From Berberis thunbergii (lineage: Eukaryota > Streptophyta > Magnoliopsida > Ranunculales > Berberidaceae), in contig QNQO01001843.1 in NCBI GenBank assembly GCA_003290165.1, forward strand, positions 62,001 to 126,000: DNA of 64,000 bases. The letters are read 5' to 3'. The notes under the pieces are model-generated. The model did no database searches. It was not told where the DNA came from and worked only from the letters and a program-made list of their open reading frames with translations. Within the stretch, counting starts at the first letter, position 1. Each line of letters opens with the position of its first letter. A program made the translations under genes and the position numbers. Positions 29,736 to 42,724 of this stretch are shown here, in pieces.

Positions 29736-30059
29736 TTTATGAAAATGTCGTCTCCCAAATTTCAAAATTTCCATCGTATCCCACCACCCCTGCCCCTCTC
29801 GTTCATTATCTGATCGCAGTCCATGATCACCGCGAGACGATGCCACCAGACGCCTCTCCTATCTCCTTTCTCAATCCCACCACCATTGTCCTCTATGTTT
29901 GTTTGAGTTCACCAACCACTATGGTCTCTTCCTATCTCATACTCTCTGAATTCACCACCGACCCCCTTCCCCTCTCTCCATTTTCATGCCTCCATCTGCA
30001 TCTACGAAACCCCTATCTTCTTCTCAGTTTCTTATCTGCTCATAAAGTGTAAAAAGTTC

Positions 30060-31194
30060 ATCATAGGGGTTTTGTGTTCTTATTCTCTCTGTTCCACTCT
30101 TCCATCATAAACCACGTTGTCGTTATAGAAATCAGACCCCGACAAGAGGATAGAATTTCCAACTTCCTCAGAGCATCGTTTGGTTGATGCAAACTTTAGA
30201 AAGAAAAGAAGCTGATTAGGGGATATATGTTCTGAATCAGTTTTTTAGTCTTACTTGATGTTCGATTCAAACTCCCTAGTGTTTAGTGGGCTTGGTTTAA
30301 AGTTTATGCATTGACTTGAAGCTTTATTCTTGAATCAGTCACTAGGAAAATGGAATGGATGGATTTGGGAAATTTGGCAGCTGTTTAGTTATTTATGGAT
30401 AGTAGATCATGATGAGTGAACAGTCAAGTATTGACAAGGACACTGCCCCCTTCTCGACAAGGATAGAATCCAAATAAATAGATTACAACAAATTCCAAGG
30501 TGTCACGAAAAACTGGAAACACTTTCCAAAGAGAAAACACACAGATTTCATGGTTGCCCAAGCTCCCTCCCCTCATAAAACTCATTCAAGGCATATTGTT
30601 CACCCCCCACAATTCGCTTAGCAGTAAGTAGGGTTTGGCTTAACAGTAACCAATCAATCACATAAATTAATGACCGACCGTAAAATTACATTCACATAAA
30701 TTAATGACCATGATCAGTTTTAGTAGCTGTCATTCACTCTCACTGTTCAACATGTTACTGTTCAACATGTTATTCCTGTAAAATTACAAGTAGATGGAGG
30801 AGAAACCAGCTACATTGGATTTTTGTTTGTTTAAAGATATCAAATAAGCAGATTTCTTGTTTGTTTCTTCAATCCAAAGTCCAAGCCTGCAAAAACAGAA
30901 ATTCTATTTGTTGAGGAAACCAGCGAGGGACTCCTGCAAAAAACCACATATGAAAATATTTAGTTAGGTAATATCAAGAACTTTTGTTACTATCTTTCAA
31001 ATAGGTTTTGGTAAGGGCCAACTAATATAACTACAAATAAATAAACAAAGAATAAAATGGTGTTGAAAAATTATTATTATGGGATATTTGGATTTTCCTT
31101 TCATCTTCTTTATTTACTCTATGATTGTCACCACCCGTTTTCAGGAGTTCATTGGATTCCAGCTCGTGAATAAACTCTAGGATATACCTGTAGG
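30060..31194. other. Intergenic, nothing recognised
   Basis: AT-rich DNA between the tandem repeat region and the hAT element. There are short local duplications near 30660-30770 (ACATAAATTAATGACC; TGTTCAACATGTTA). No gene was seen. Confidence 0.4.
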
Positions 31195-31345
31195 AACCAA
31201 ATCAGTAAGATTAGTAAAGTTTTTATTTCAGTTTTTTTTTTACTATGTTTCAAGTTTTCATACAAGTTTTTGTTTTTGTAACCAATAGTTCTTTATTTGG
31301 TAATTGCTATGTAAATATGTAATTATGCAGCTTTAAGTACTTGAG

Positions 31346-34300
31346 ATGGACGCGGAATCGAACAAAGATATTGGATGGCGATATGGTCGATTAGAAAACC
31401 CACTCAACAGAAACAACATTGTTTGTGCACTATGTGAGAAGGTTACAAAGGGTGAAATATATAGGCACAAACAACATTTGGCTCATGTGTAGCACAATGT
31501 AGCTAAGTGTTCAAAAGTTCCGGATGAAGTGAAAGAGTTGGTGCAAAATTATATGCAAGAAAAAAAGAGCATAACTTTATATAGGGATGTGTCATCTAAT
31601 GAGTTGTATTTGGATGATGATGATACTATGAGAGACTCCGATGAGTTTGGGGCTAAGATCAGTTATGGAAACAGTCTCAACACTCCTTCTTCTACAAATT
31701 CTAATTCTGCCAAATTACGAAAAAGGGCGCTATTGAGTAATTTTTTTAGAAAAGAACAAGCTGCGAGTACACAAAGAAAGGGAAAACTTAAACAAACTAC
31801 AATCGATGACAAAGTTAAGAAAGATAAAAAAGAGGAAACATGTCAACACATTGCTCGGTGGTTATATCAAGCTGGCTGATGAAGTTTTTATTAACCTAAA
31901 TTAATAAGCTAATAAATCCTACTTGTAATACCGCAAGTGCACGCCTGTCTAACTAGTAGACAGTGGCAAATAGGGGTCGATCCCATGAGGATTGACGAGA
32001 CAATTGAATTCTAGGACTTATTTGAACTAATTTAAAGTTGGGGGTTGCAGCAGTTGAAAATTACTAAATTAAGAAAATTAAATTGACAACTAAAATTAAA
32101 TTGATAAGATGATAGAGAGGGGATTGAGACATCGAATCCACCACAAGTTCTTCGAGATTTGTGTAATTCAAATTATTATTTTCAAAAATTAACATGACTA
32201 ACCTAAAGATTAATCTAAGTTTACAATTGATTTCAGCAAATGTATAAACCCCTAGCATTGCGTGTCTTCTTATGACACACACAATCACATGTTTATTTTA
32301 TCTAATTCTAAACCCCTAGCATTGCATGTCTTCTTACGGCACACACAATCACAGATTCAGATTAATTGATTAAAGCAGACTTTGAATATCAATAAAGGGT
32401 ATTTCTAGCTACCGACTAGTCTAGATAATTAATTCGGATATAATCGGTGAAAGCAAATTATTAAAACTCAGAAATCAACTGTGTTTAACGTTCAAATATA
32501 AAGAGAACAATAAATTCAAATACAACAAACTCTAAGAAACCCTGTGGTTTCATCTTCGCCTCTGCGGGAGGTCTAGAAGATCATGGTGGTGGTGGTCACA
32601 GCATCAGTGGAATCCATCTCAGCACAAACACGCATCCCAAGAAAATGCTGCAAATGCACTGTGGTGGCTCTTACAGGATCTCGGGGTGCCAATAGCCAAC
32701 TTTTTGAAAAAACAGTTGGTTCCCGCCAAAGTCGCGTGGTTGTCTTCTCCAGCGCGACGCGTCCTGTGCCCCGCTTCCTCCGTCGTTTCCTCGCAAGCTT
32801 CTGCTTCGTACGACCGGATCTGGTACCTGCAAGAAACAGAGAGAGGGTGAGGAAGAACGAGATGGGGAACAGAAAGAGAGAAAAAAATAGGGGCGGTGCT
32901 CTTGCAAGCTTTGTTTCGTGGTGGCTGATGGCGGTGGGAAGTGGCTCTGGTGGCGGTGATTGCGGCTCGCGTTGTTGCTTCTCCTTCGTCTTCTTCTGTT
33001 CCTGTAAGAGAGAGGGGTGAATGAGGGACTGGGTTCGTGAGGGAGAGAGAAACAGGGACTGGGAGTCCTCCCTATTGGTCTCTTTTCTGTGACGGGAACG
33101 AGAGAGAGAGAGAGAAACAATGAGAAAGAAAGAAGGAAACAGGAAGGAGGGACGTGGTGGCGGAGAGAGAAACATGGGGTCGTGAAGCAGGGACGTGCTC
33201 CCTGATTCTGTGTTGTTTGGTCGCTTATGGTGAGAACAGGGAGGTGAGGACGGCTGTGGTTGTGCAAAACAGGGTGAGGAGGTGATGATGTCTACAATGG
33301 AACAGGGTGTGGTGTCTCCCTAGCGAGCGAGGAAGAACGGGTGGGGGAGGACGGCGAGGTGATGGCTGATGGTGGAGGACGAGGAGGAGGCGGTGATGGC
33401 GGGATGATCACACTATCGGTTATCCTATCAAGCGAGGATTGTCGATAGGGTGGATTGGCGTGGTGGCTGGAAAAGAGAGGAGGAAAACACACGTAAGAAA
33501 AGAGGGAGAACAAGAGAAGAAAAAAAAACCTAAATAGGGTTCTTCTATTTCCTTGTTAGGTTGGGCTTGGGTTTCTAGGTTAGCTTTTTGGGCTTGGGCT
33601 TAGGTTAAATTAGGTGGACCTACGTTTATTTGGGTTAGTTTAGATATGTGACCATCTACTTTGTACCGCTGCTAGAATCAATCAATTGATCATTCCTTAA
33701 ATTGTTGTCTTAATGCGATTTCATCTTTTACGCTCAAATTCTTACAAAGACACGAAAATGAAATAATTAGAATAAAATATACTAATTGAAACACTAACAT
33801 ATATAAATTAAAGGATATATTATGTAATAATTACGTGAATATCACTGGCATTCCATTTAATACTGCTCGCCTTCCTAGTTTTCAAAAAATGAAAGAAATT
33901 GGAGAGTTTGGGAAGGGTATGAAAGCTCCAAGCTACCATGTGTTGAGGGTGGCACTCTTTAAAAAAAGAAATTAGTTATACTGAAAATATGTTGAAAAGC
34001 CACAAAGCGGAATAGGTTAAATCTGGATGTTCGATAATGTCAGATGGTTGGACGGATAGAAAATATAAGATTTTAATCAATTTCTTAGTGAATTATCTTC
34101 AAGGACCAGTCTTCATGGAATCAGTTGACTCCTCATCAAATTCCAAGACTGGAGAGAGATTGTTTGAGCTATTTGATAGATTTGTAGGAAAGGTTGGAGA
34201 AAAGAATGTTGTACAAGTCATAATTGACAATGCATCAGCATATGTGCTTGCAGGTTAGTGACAAAAGATTTCTAATATATAATTTTATGGGTTGCATATT

Positions 34301-35944
34301 TGTGTTTATTATATTATAAATCTAAATAATATGTAACTTTTAACATTCAAAACTCAACAGGTAAAATGTTGGAGGCCAAGCGCCCAAATTTGTTTTGGAC
34401 GCCCTGTGCTGTGCATTGCCTTGATCTAATGCTAGAGGATATTGGGATGATTCCAAAGATGTACAAGTTGATCAAGAAGGCAGTTTCATTGAGTGGTTAT
34501 ATCTACAACCACAGTGGTGTTCTAAATTTGATGCGGCAATTCACAAAGCAAAGAGAGTTGCTTAGGCCTGCAAAAACTAGATTTGCCACATCATTTCTCA
34601 CTTTACAAAGCTTGTATAAACATAGGCATGCCTTGAGGCACATGTTCAATGATGAGAAGTGGAGGTCAAGTAAATGGGTGAAGGAAGTGAATGGAAAGGT
34701 GGCAGAAACCACAGTCTTGACAGCTGCATTTTGAAATGGAATCATCTATGCTCTCAAGATAACATCCCCCTTGGTTCGTATGCTCAGATTGGTGGATGGT
34801 GAGAAAAACCAGCTATATATGGGGTATATATATGAGACTATTGATAGGGCTAAGGAAGCCATCAAGGCTTCATTTAATTACAATGACGATAAATATAAAG
34901 AAGTATTGGAAATTATTGATAGAAGGTGGAATATTCAACTCAATCGTCCTCTTTATGCTGCCGGTTACTTCCTGAATCCAGAGTACTTTTATTCTGATCC
35001 ATCCATTCAAGCAAATGAAAATGTGATGAAGGGTTTTTATGCTTCTGTTAAGAGATTGTACCAATTGAAAAATACCAAGACAAGATTAGTATTGAATTGT
35101 CTTATAATAAGGCTGCCCAAGGCTTATTTGGGGATGAAATGGCAATGAGGCAAAGGAAAATCTTATCACCAGGTATGTTTATGTCTATTTAATTTATGTT
35201 AGGCCTAAACTAAACCTTCTATAGTACATAATTGATTTATAATATAATACAATTGAGTGGTGGAATTCATGGGGGCAAGAGGCTCCAACTTTGCGGCAAT
35301 TAGCTATTCGCATTCTTAGTTTGACATGCAGTGCAAGTGGATGTGAACGCAATTGGAGTATATTTGAGCACGTGAGTAATGAGTATATCGTATTATAATA
35401 TGGTTAATATTAATTGGTTATTTTTATATATTGTGATTATATTTATATTATTTTGTATAACATTCATATCCATTCAAAAATATGAATAGATTGGGGCAAA
35501 AGCGTCTGAATGATTTGGTTTTCATCAAGTACAATCAAAAGCTTAAGAATCGCTATGCCTATCGTGATACGATTGATCCTATTTCCTTATCTGACATTGA
35601 TGAGTGCAATGAGTGGTTAGTTGGGAAGATGCAAGAGGAAATAAATGCAAAGGATGAATTGGTATTTCCCAATGATTCCTTGACGTGGGGTCAATATGCA
35701 GAAGCTGCTGGAGTTGGTGAAGGATCATCACAACCACATAGAAATTCTAGAAGTAGTACAACTCCTACAACCTACTCAAGAAGAGGCTTTACATCGGCAC
35801 CTGCATCTACGTCTACGCCATTGTGATTGTTGGATTTAGAAGAAGACATGGTTGATTTTGAAGATGATGAAAATTTTGAAGTGGATGCTGAAGGAATTGT
35901 AGAAAATGAAGATCAAGAATTGGGTATTGAAGAGGAAGAAGAGT
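31346..35944 (+). pseudogene. hAT transposase (BED finger, DUF659, hAT dimerisation), broken
   Basis: From ATG 31346 the frame reads a BED-type zinc finger (C-ALC, then H and HLAH), interrupted by TAG at about 31489. A linker is split by the solo LTR at 31877. After the LTR come the DUF659 start with a MSDGWTDRK motif near 34037, the IIDNASAY motif near 34227, a short intron (34253-34361), and a region with FWTPCAVHCLDLML. The C-terminal dimerisation region (CERNWSIFEH near 35345; RLNDLVFIKYN near 35500) ends in an acidic tail. It is dead: a frameshift near 33960, stops near 34015 and 34732, a frameshift near 35080, and the LTR insertion. Confidence 0.85.
31877..33844. mobile_element. Solo LTR inserted in hAT transposase
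   Basis: This 1,968-bp block begins TGATGAAG and ends GAATATCA, so it has TG...CA termini. It is flanked by a perfect 5-bp duplication CTGGC (31872-31876 and 33845-33849) and interrupts a transposase codon run. There are no gag/pol remains, so it is a solo LTR left by LTR-LTR recombination. It contains a GCAAGTGCACG...GTCGATCCCATGAGG block near its left end and a 44-bp direct repeat (32246-32289, 32310-32353). The proline/serine-rich antisense frames at 32573-33267 are low complexity. The right part is shared with 5838-6894. Confidence 0.88.
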
Positions 35945-36344
35945 GACATAATGAGAAATGAGAAGTTGGTGTCTTGGTGACTTTGTGAACTAGTTTACAT
36001 TATGCTTTGATGTTTTTTCTTGTTTGTTTCTTTTTAGTGATTTTGTGAATGTTGGCATGTTAAGTGTACACTTATGTAGTGCATCTTTTTCTATGCTATG
36101 CAACTTTATTATGTTCCATTTCAATTCTAAATAGTTGTATGACTTTTTGTACATGTTGGCTTATGCAAGTTATAAAAATGATGATGAATATTACTTATCT
36201 AAATATGTTTCAATTTATTATAATAATTTTTTTTAAATGATACAAACCACCTCAATGAAGTGAGGCGTCCGCCTCGCCTCTTAGGCAATTTCAGGCTCGT
36301 CCACCTCCCCACCGCCTCGATGCCTTAACTACACTGAACCAAAC

Positions 36345-37030
36345 TATATACAACTTTTACTGTATAGCAACTTACTAAAAAAAAATGACTGTGAATCATG
36401 CACGTGGTAAAGAAAGGAAACTATCTTTTTTTTTTTTAATGAAAAGGGAAACTTATTTTAAAAAATCAAGAACATAAAATGTGACCTAGTGATACCATCC
36501 GTCGCTGCTCAACCACTGAGCCATCACACATTTGGCAACAAGGAAAGTTATTTGGGGCTTCATTGTGGACTCTTCCATCCATCAATTTGAAAAAAACCAA
36601 GAAAAAAAATAAAATTTTCTAGACTTTTATTGTCTTCAAATTTCCACTCACTCATCTTTCCCTTCTTTTAGACCCACACCTTCTAGCAATTCCACCACAA
36701 AGGCATCCTCTTTCCATTCAAACAATTTTTTATTGGGTGAAGACTCCACACACATTCCTTGAGTAGACTAAAAAGACTTTAGGAAACATTTCTTGGAATC
36801 ACACCCAGCAAAAGATGGTGCCAAAAATGAATGTGTTCTTGCCTACCTTTTGAGGAGTGAATCTGTTTAATGGTGAAGAGATGTCAGCCGCATAATGGCT
36901 TCCTAGGTGCTTAAGGAGTCATCCACCTTGGTCAAGCCCATATTTAGCCAGAATAACTATCTCCATTGGCTTAATTATCCTTCTTGAACCACTATAGCCG
37001 CTTGGCAAGTAGAACTTGATTCATGACTTT
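36345..37030. other. Intergenic, nothing recognised
   Basis: Between the hAT element and the LTR-type element. A T run near 36430 and AT-rich DNA; no gene. Confidence 0.4.
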
Positions 37031-39336
37031 TGATGTGTCCAAATTCGTCCTCTTAGAGATCTGACTTGGAAAAAGGGTTAGACTGCCAAAAACTTCCTCT
37101 TTTGTTGGCGAAGGCACTCTAATGCTTAAGTCAGTTAATCTGTGGGAGAAAATGAATTTGGACATAGTATAGTTCAGTTGTGTTTGCATACCTTTCAACG
37201 ATTGTCCCTTTACCTTATATAATGTGCATAGTTAACTTCCTGCATAACTTAAGCATGTAGGGCGTGATGAGAGGAGACGTTTCTTATACCGGTCTCCTCA
37301 TTCACTAAGATACATCATTGGGGGAGTGATTTTCGCCATGACTTGTCTCATTCGTAATGTCTATCTTCTCTAAGGGAAGAGATCCGTTCGACCTGGACTT
37401 GGGCCTTTAATTAAGGTCTATTATTAAGGACCTTTTTTGGGTTTTAGTGAGTGGCATGCCTCTTTGGGCTTCTGGGATCGGGCCTGCTATTCGTGTTGAG
37501 ATTGAAGTGTTTGTTCCTCGTGATGGATTGTCTTTGCAACGCGTACGGTTATGATTAGAGGGTTATTTGAAGTATCATTAGCAACTCCCACTAGTTAGTC
37601 GCATGCTTGCGTGGCCACTAACTCTCCGGCAGTTGGCCTTTTGAATTTATCATTGTTTTCTGCACCGCATTAAATGACGTTAACAAGTGTCGATTTAGTT
37701 TCCATTTCACTGCTCAATTCGTTTCGATTTTTGGAACTTCGTGCAACCATCATATCTTGCACGATTTCCCATTAGCTGTTTTTTGTTGCCCAACCCTATA
37801 AAAAGGGTGGAGGGGATCTGTGTTACCTTCTTTACGCTATCTCCATTTTCAAAGTTCATTATTTCTCATTTTTTTCGCTGTCTATCTTGCCAAATTTCTT
37901 TTTCATGGGTTCTAACAGAGTTCTAAGTGGGGACGAGTTTACTGTCTGTGAGGCGTTTTTCGAACCTATGCAGGTGAATCAAGGAACTTTAGATTATGTT
38001 CGTCATACGTTCTCTCCCGTCTGATGTTTGCCTAGGGCGGTAAGAGCCATGCTCGTCTGCAGCCTGGTTATTACTCTCTATCCTGCAGTGTTTAGTTCTG
38101 GTTTTCAATTTCCAATTCCAGATATCTTCTGGTCTTACTTGGATTTTATCGGCATCCCTCCTGTTCAGATGGGTCCCAACGATTGGTGTGCAATGGTTGC
38201 AACCATGGTGCGGGCCATTCAATTCGACATTCCTTTGACGAGAAAACGCTCCACTCTGTGGTGAAGCTCACGGTGAGCACGAGTCGTATTTGTTTTCTCC
38301 ATTTGCCTACTTATACGGGGAATCTGAATGATGATTACATGTCCTGGGTGAGGCCTTGTGGTTTTATGTTTCCATGGCTTCTGGTTATTTTAGGCTTGAC
38401 AACCGACCAATTTTGCGGATGTTCCGAGAGCCTAGGAAGTGGACTAAACTGCATCTGATTGCAACAGAACAGGGAGTGTGTGAAAGTTTCTCTTGCTTCC
38501 TTGTATTTCTTTGGAGGATTTTCTCGCTCTGGATGTCGTCGAGCGTAGTGGTTTGTACACTATGAATGATGCAGAGCGTGCTGTGTCTCTTGAGCATGAA
38601 AATTTCGATGTTAGCGCTGGCACTGTCGTTATCTCTGACGAGGTGGAGGAGCATACTGCTTCTGCTAGCATTGATGGGAAAGCGAGCTCCGCCGAGAAAG
38701 TTATGGATCTTGATGCTCTTATTACTGTTGGTGGTGCTAGTGGAAGGGTTGCCTTGATTGTTGTTAAGCTGAGAGTTTGGAGGATGTTCCATTTGAACCA
38801 AATCTTTCCGTTAATGAATTATGCTTTAGAAAAGGAAATTGTTGTTCCCCACGAACGTCGCCAAACTGATGCGTCCAAATCTGTCCTCTTAGAGATCTGA
38901 CCTGCAAAACAAGGTTAGATTGCCAAAGACAATGTTTGGTGGCCGAAGGCATTCCAATGGTTAAGTCAGTTAATCTGTGGGAGATAATGAATTTGGACAG
39001 AGTATAATTCAGTTGTGTTTGCATACCTTTAGTTGGTTGTCCCCTTTACCTTGTATAATATGCGTAGTTAACTCCCTGCATAACTTAAGCAAACATTCTT
39101 ACAACGGTCCCTCCTTTATTGAGATACGTCCTTGGGGGAGTGATTTTCGCCATGACTTGTCTCATTTGTAACGTCTTTCCCTCTCTAAGGGAAGAGATCT
39201 GTTGGGCCTGGACTTTGACCTCTAATTAAGGTATATTATTAAGGACCTTTTTGGGTTTTAGCGACCAGGCCTGTTATCTGTGTTGGGTTTGAAGTGTTTG
39301 TTCCTCGTGATGGATTGTCTTTGCCACACATACGGT
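37031..39336 (+). mobile_element. Small LTR-type retroelement with gag-like ORF
   Basis: Direct repeats of about 470-520 bp at 37031-37549 and 38868-39336 both start TGATGYGTCCAAA and stay alignable to TACGGT. The segment between them carries a TATA box (TATAAAAA at 37797-37804) and a frame from ATG 37905. That frame has one in-frame TGA near 38022 and continues to 38264. Its second part (FPIPDIFWSYLDFIGIPPVQ) resembles the putative gypsy-type transposon domain often annotated Transposase_28. No RT was seen, so the element is non-autonomous. The true LTR borders and target-site duplication were not resolved. Confidence 0.6.
37797..37804 (+). promoter_or_regulatory. TATA box of LTR-type element
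   Basis: TATAAAAA lies about 100 bp before the ATG at 37905 that opens the gag-like frame, a plausible core promoter inside the left terminal region. Confidence 0.45.
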
Positions 39337-39429
39337 CGCACAAATGCCAAAACTGCAGATCGTACTATAGGCGTGCAATCATGAGCATGCAACATAGAGA
39401 TTCATTTCCATAAATGTGGCAAATATTTT

Positions 39430-42268
39430 GGTTGACTTGGTAAAATAACATGCTTCCAAAATCCTTGCAAACCGCCTCAAGCCTCTATTTGATAACATTA
39501 TTTCTCCCAACCAAGGGGCCTTCCTAAAAGGTCGATCCATCTCCGATAATGTCAGCCATGCCCGCGAATTTTTTTTTCCAAATGAAACATTCCTGCAAGA
39601 AGAAGCAAGGTTGGATGGCGATTAAAATTGACATGGCCAAGGCCTACTCTATGCAGATGATATTCGGTGTACTCTATTAAGGACCTATCATCTGACTATT
39701 GTGTTGCGTTAGGCCAAACGGTGAATTATGATAAGTCTTCGGTGTACTACAGTTCAAATGTTCACCCCAAGCATACCAAGATGATTAACAGAATCCCTTG
39801 GGTCCAAGATGTACAACCCGAAGGATAAATATCTCGGCACGCCTTTGCTCATCTCTAAAAAAAAAAGTCTGACTTCCAATTTTTGGTTGATTTTTGTTGA
39901 CAAGATCAACTCAAAACTTTCTGCTTGGAAAGCCAAAGTACTTTCCCAAGCTGGTCGAACCGTTATGATCAAGCCGGTAGTACACTCCATCTCGGTGTAT
40001 ACCATTCAAACTTTCCTTCTACCCCGGTCCACACTTACACAAATCGATCATCTTGCAAGAAATTTCTGGTGAAACGGAAGAGATGAAGGAAAAACCAAGC
40101 ACCTCTGTACCTGGGACAGGCTGACCCTTCCTAGACATCTTGGAGGTCTTAACATGCCCACTGCCTGGTATAAGAATCTCACTTTGAAAGTCAACTACAT
40201 GTGGAATGTTATTGCAAACCACTATAATCCATGCAACATTCAATTCAGGGCGATATATTTTCCTAACAAAAACATCTTCCAGCTTTTCAAACATCCCTCG
40301 GTCGCCTCCTTTACTTGGAGAGGAAACCTAGTAGCCCTCACCAAAATGAGACAACACCTTTGTTGGCAAATTCACTCTGGGAGCCAAACAAATTTCTGGA
40401 ATGATTGTTGGGTTGAACCAAATTTATACTAGTAGATTGCAAACCCCAAACGACTTCCCTACACACTGTTCGAGATCTCTAGATCGAATAGGGTTACCCT
40501 CATCCTATTTGGAATGTTGACCTCATCACCTCCATGTTCCCTCAATCGGTCGTTAATGATATCCTGGATATACCCCTTTGCAACTCTAGGGAGTAGGACA
40601 CTCTCATATGGCAATTTGATAAACGAGGGGTGTTTTCGATCAAAAGCACCACCAAAGCCTTTCTAATAGAAGAATTAGAATCATCCTCCTTAAACCCGAC
40701 TTCTGGGCATCTGAGGCCTAAGATCCTAAGGGAATTTGGAGAGTTAAAGCCCCAGCTACGGCTATCCTCCTGCTTTGGAAAGTCTCCCAAGATATTATGC
40801 CGACAATGGAAAATCCCAAAAGCTTGCATATGCCTATTGAGGATTGTGTGCCTTCTGCTCCAAACACAGTGAGGACACCCTCCATCTCTTCTTCCTTTGC
40901 CTAGTGATCAATAAACTTTGGCTCCTATCCCCCTCCCCATGAGTTGGGACAGAGTCCCCCTCCCGAATCAAGTTACACATGAGGCCATGAACTTCATTTG
41001 GGACTCGGCATAGGCCAATCCAACTCTTTGCGAGGAAATTCTCTCACGATTCACGATGGTGATCATGGCAATTTAGCAGTCCTGGAATGAGATGATTTTT
41101 CCCACCACACCTTTTCACTGACCACCAACCGCATCTGGGCGGATTGGTCAAAACAATGGTTTCCTAAACCAAACCGCAACAATCCTGACCTGGATAAACC
41201 TACCTCATTACACCATATCCTTGAAACTGCCACCTTAGCTAGCCCACCTCCTCTAATCTAAGATATCACTAATCATATTGGCCAATCGTCTAACTCACAG
41301 GCTTCCTGACATAGGATGATACATAAACTAACTCCTAGCTGTTAGAGTTCATACGATTAACACTATCAATAGAAGCTCTAGCTCTCTCTACACTTCTCTA
41401 TCCCCTGATATGGTTTTGGTAACTTATGATGCATGTTTCCTTGCTACTTCTCAACAGGGAGCTTTTGGTGAGGTTTGTGCCAGACTAGCAGACACAATTT
41501 CAGGGCAGGTATATGATAGTATAATAGCCGAATGTAGGGTTGAAAATTGAACCGTCGATTCGTCTTGTCACCCAAACCGTGAATCGAACCGACCTAGTTC
41601 AATTTTAAAATTTTCAAGCCGAAACTGAATCAACCATTAACAAAATCGATCCGAAAACCGAACCGATTCTAATTTATGCAAACCAAAACCGAATCGACTA
41701 AAATCAAACCAAAACTGAAATAAAATCGAACCGACCGACTGTTTTAAACATATTATATTATTTATATATAAATATATATTATTTATTATATATATTCGGT
41801 CGATTCAGTTTGGTCGGTTAAAATCATAGAGAAACCGAAAACCGAACTGACCACTTAGGTTTTGAAATTTTTTAAAACCGAAACCGATCCAAATCGAATT
41901 TAAACCGAACTAATCGGTTTGATCGATTTTTTATTCAACCTTAACCGAATGTTTTGCTGCCGAAGCCGTTCTTCTACTAGTACAGGCAAAACAATGGTCT
42001 ACTGGATTGATTTTGGGTGACTCATGCGTGCTTCACACGCTTTTGCACAGGTACTCGGGTGACCAGCGTGCCGATCTACAATGGAGATGGCGACCTATTA
42101 TTTATAGTATTAGATCCCTTCTTTTGAATCTTTCAGATTGGGCATGTAATTATATTCCCCGAGATCTCAACAATGAAGCACATATGTTAGCTTCAGTTGC
42201 AGGACAAACTCTATGTAGTATCCCTAATATATGCTATGCTAAGTCTCTTATCAAAAAAAAAAAAAAAA
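39430..42268 (+). mobile_element. L1-like LINE, truncated and degenerate
   Basis: The reading starts inside reverse transcriptase (IISPNQGAFLKGRSISDN near 39500), continues to a KIDMAKAY motif near 39623-39646, and jumps directly to YADD at 39650-39661, so the RT core between them is deleted. After that come a thumb/connection-like region (39809-40432), a zinc-binding region (about 40590-40870) and an RNase H region (41420-42240) ending in a IPRDLNNEAHMLAS motif. A 16-bp poly(A) tract at 42253-42268 marks the 3' end. Several stops and frameshifts are present. A hAT MITE sits in the RNase H part at 41535-41943. Confidence 0.82.
41535..41943. mobile_element. hAT-type MITE in the LINE RNase H region
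   Basis: The ends TAGGGTTGAA and TTCAACCTTA (inverted, one mismatch) are flanked by GCCGAATG (41527-41534) and ACCGAATG (41944-41951), 7 of 8 identical. It is 409 bp long, packed with AACCGAA/TTCGGTT motifs, and non-coding. The coding sense of the RNase H domain resumes right after it. Confidence 0.85.
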
Positions 42269-42724
42269 CAGACGAGGAATTCAGGCAGACTTCACAAAGC
42301 TCAAATTGGCTATAGATGGAACAAATGAAATTAATACTCTACATTCAAGATCTTCCATGATTCATACATCCCAGAAATATACAATGCTACTGTCACTAAA
42401 ACTCTGCAAATGGAGACAACTCTGCATGCTACTGAATCAAGAAGGCCCAAAACCTTGTCACGCCCTGAACACATGGCAAAATGAAATGACCCTATTCATT
42501 AATGTTCATTATGAAACAAGCTTGGGGGGACCTGCAATGATGACACTGGACAAAGTGAGTCTTTGCATGATGCAAATGATGCAGAACCTTAAAGAATTGA
42601 ATATAGAGATCGTGAAGATGAAGAGAAGAGGAGAGAGGAAAATTGAATGAAGAATACGACAGGAAACTAACAATACAGTAGGGGCCTGTAATATAAGCTA
42701 TTTGTACAGGCATCCATGAAATTA
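42269..42724. other. 3' flank/UTR of the nucleotidase gene
   Basis: Lies between the LINE poly(A) tail and the nucleotidase stop codon; part is likely the 3' UTR of the - strand gene. Open frames on the + strand here are not recognisable. Confidence 0.4.

Larger units (their letters stand above)
31203..36336 (+). mobile_element. hAT element with DUF659-type transposase, formerly autonomous
   Basis: The coding remnant at 31346-35944 is flanked by AACCAAAT (31195-31202) and AACCAAAC (36337-36344), an 8-bp duplication with one mismatch. The left end CAGTAAGATTAG and the reverse-complemented right end CAGTGTAGTTAAG are a weak inverted pair. The right subterminal region is rich in GAGGCG/CGCCTC motifs typical of plant hAT elements. 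Without the solo LTR at 31877-33844 and one copy of its 5-bp duplication, the element is about 3.2 kb, a normal size. The right end is better supported than the left. Confidence 0.6.

Noticed and set aside
32573..33267. Antisense frames of about 200 codons
   Set aside because: Same low-complexity family as above, inside the solo LTR.
38385..38801. Antisense 138-codon frame in the LTR-type element
   Set aside because: It is the shadow of the sense gag-like region, with no domain on this strand.
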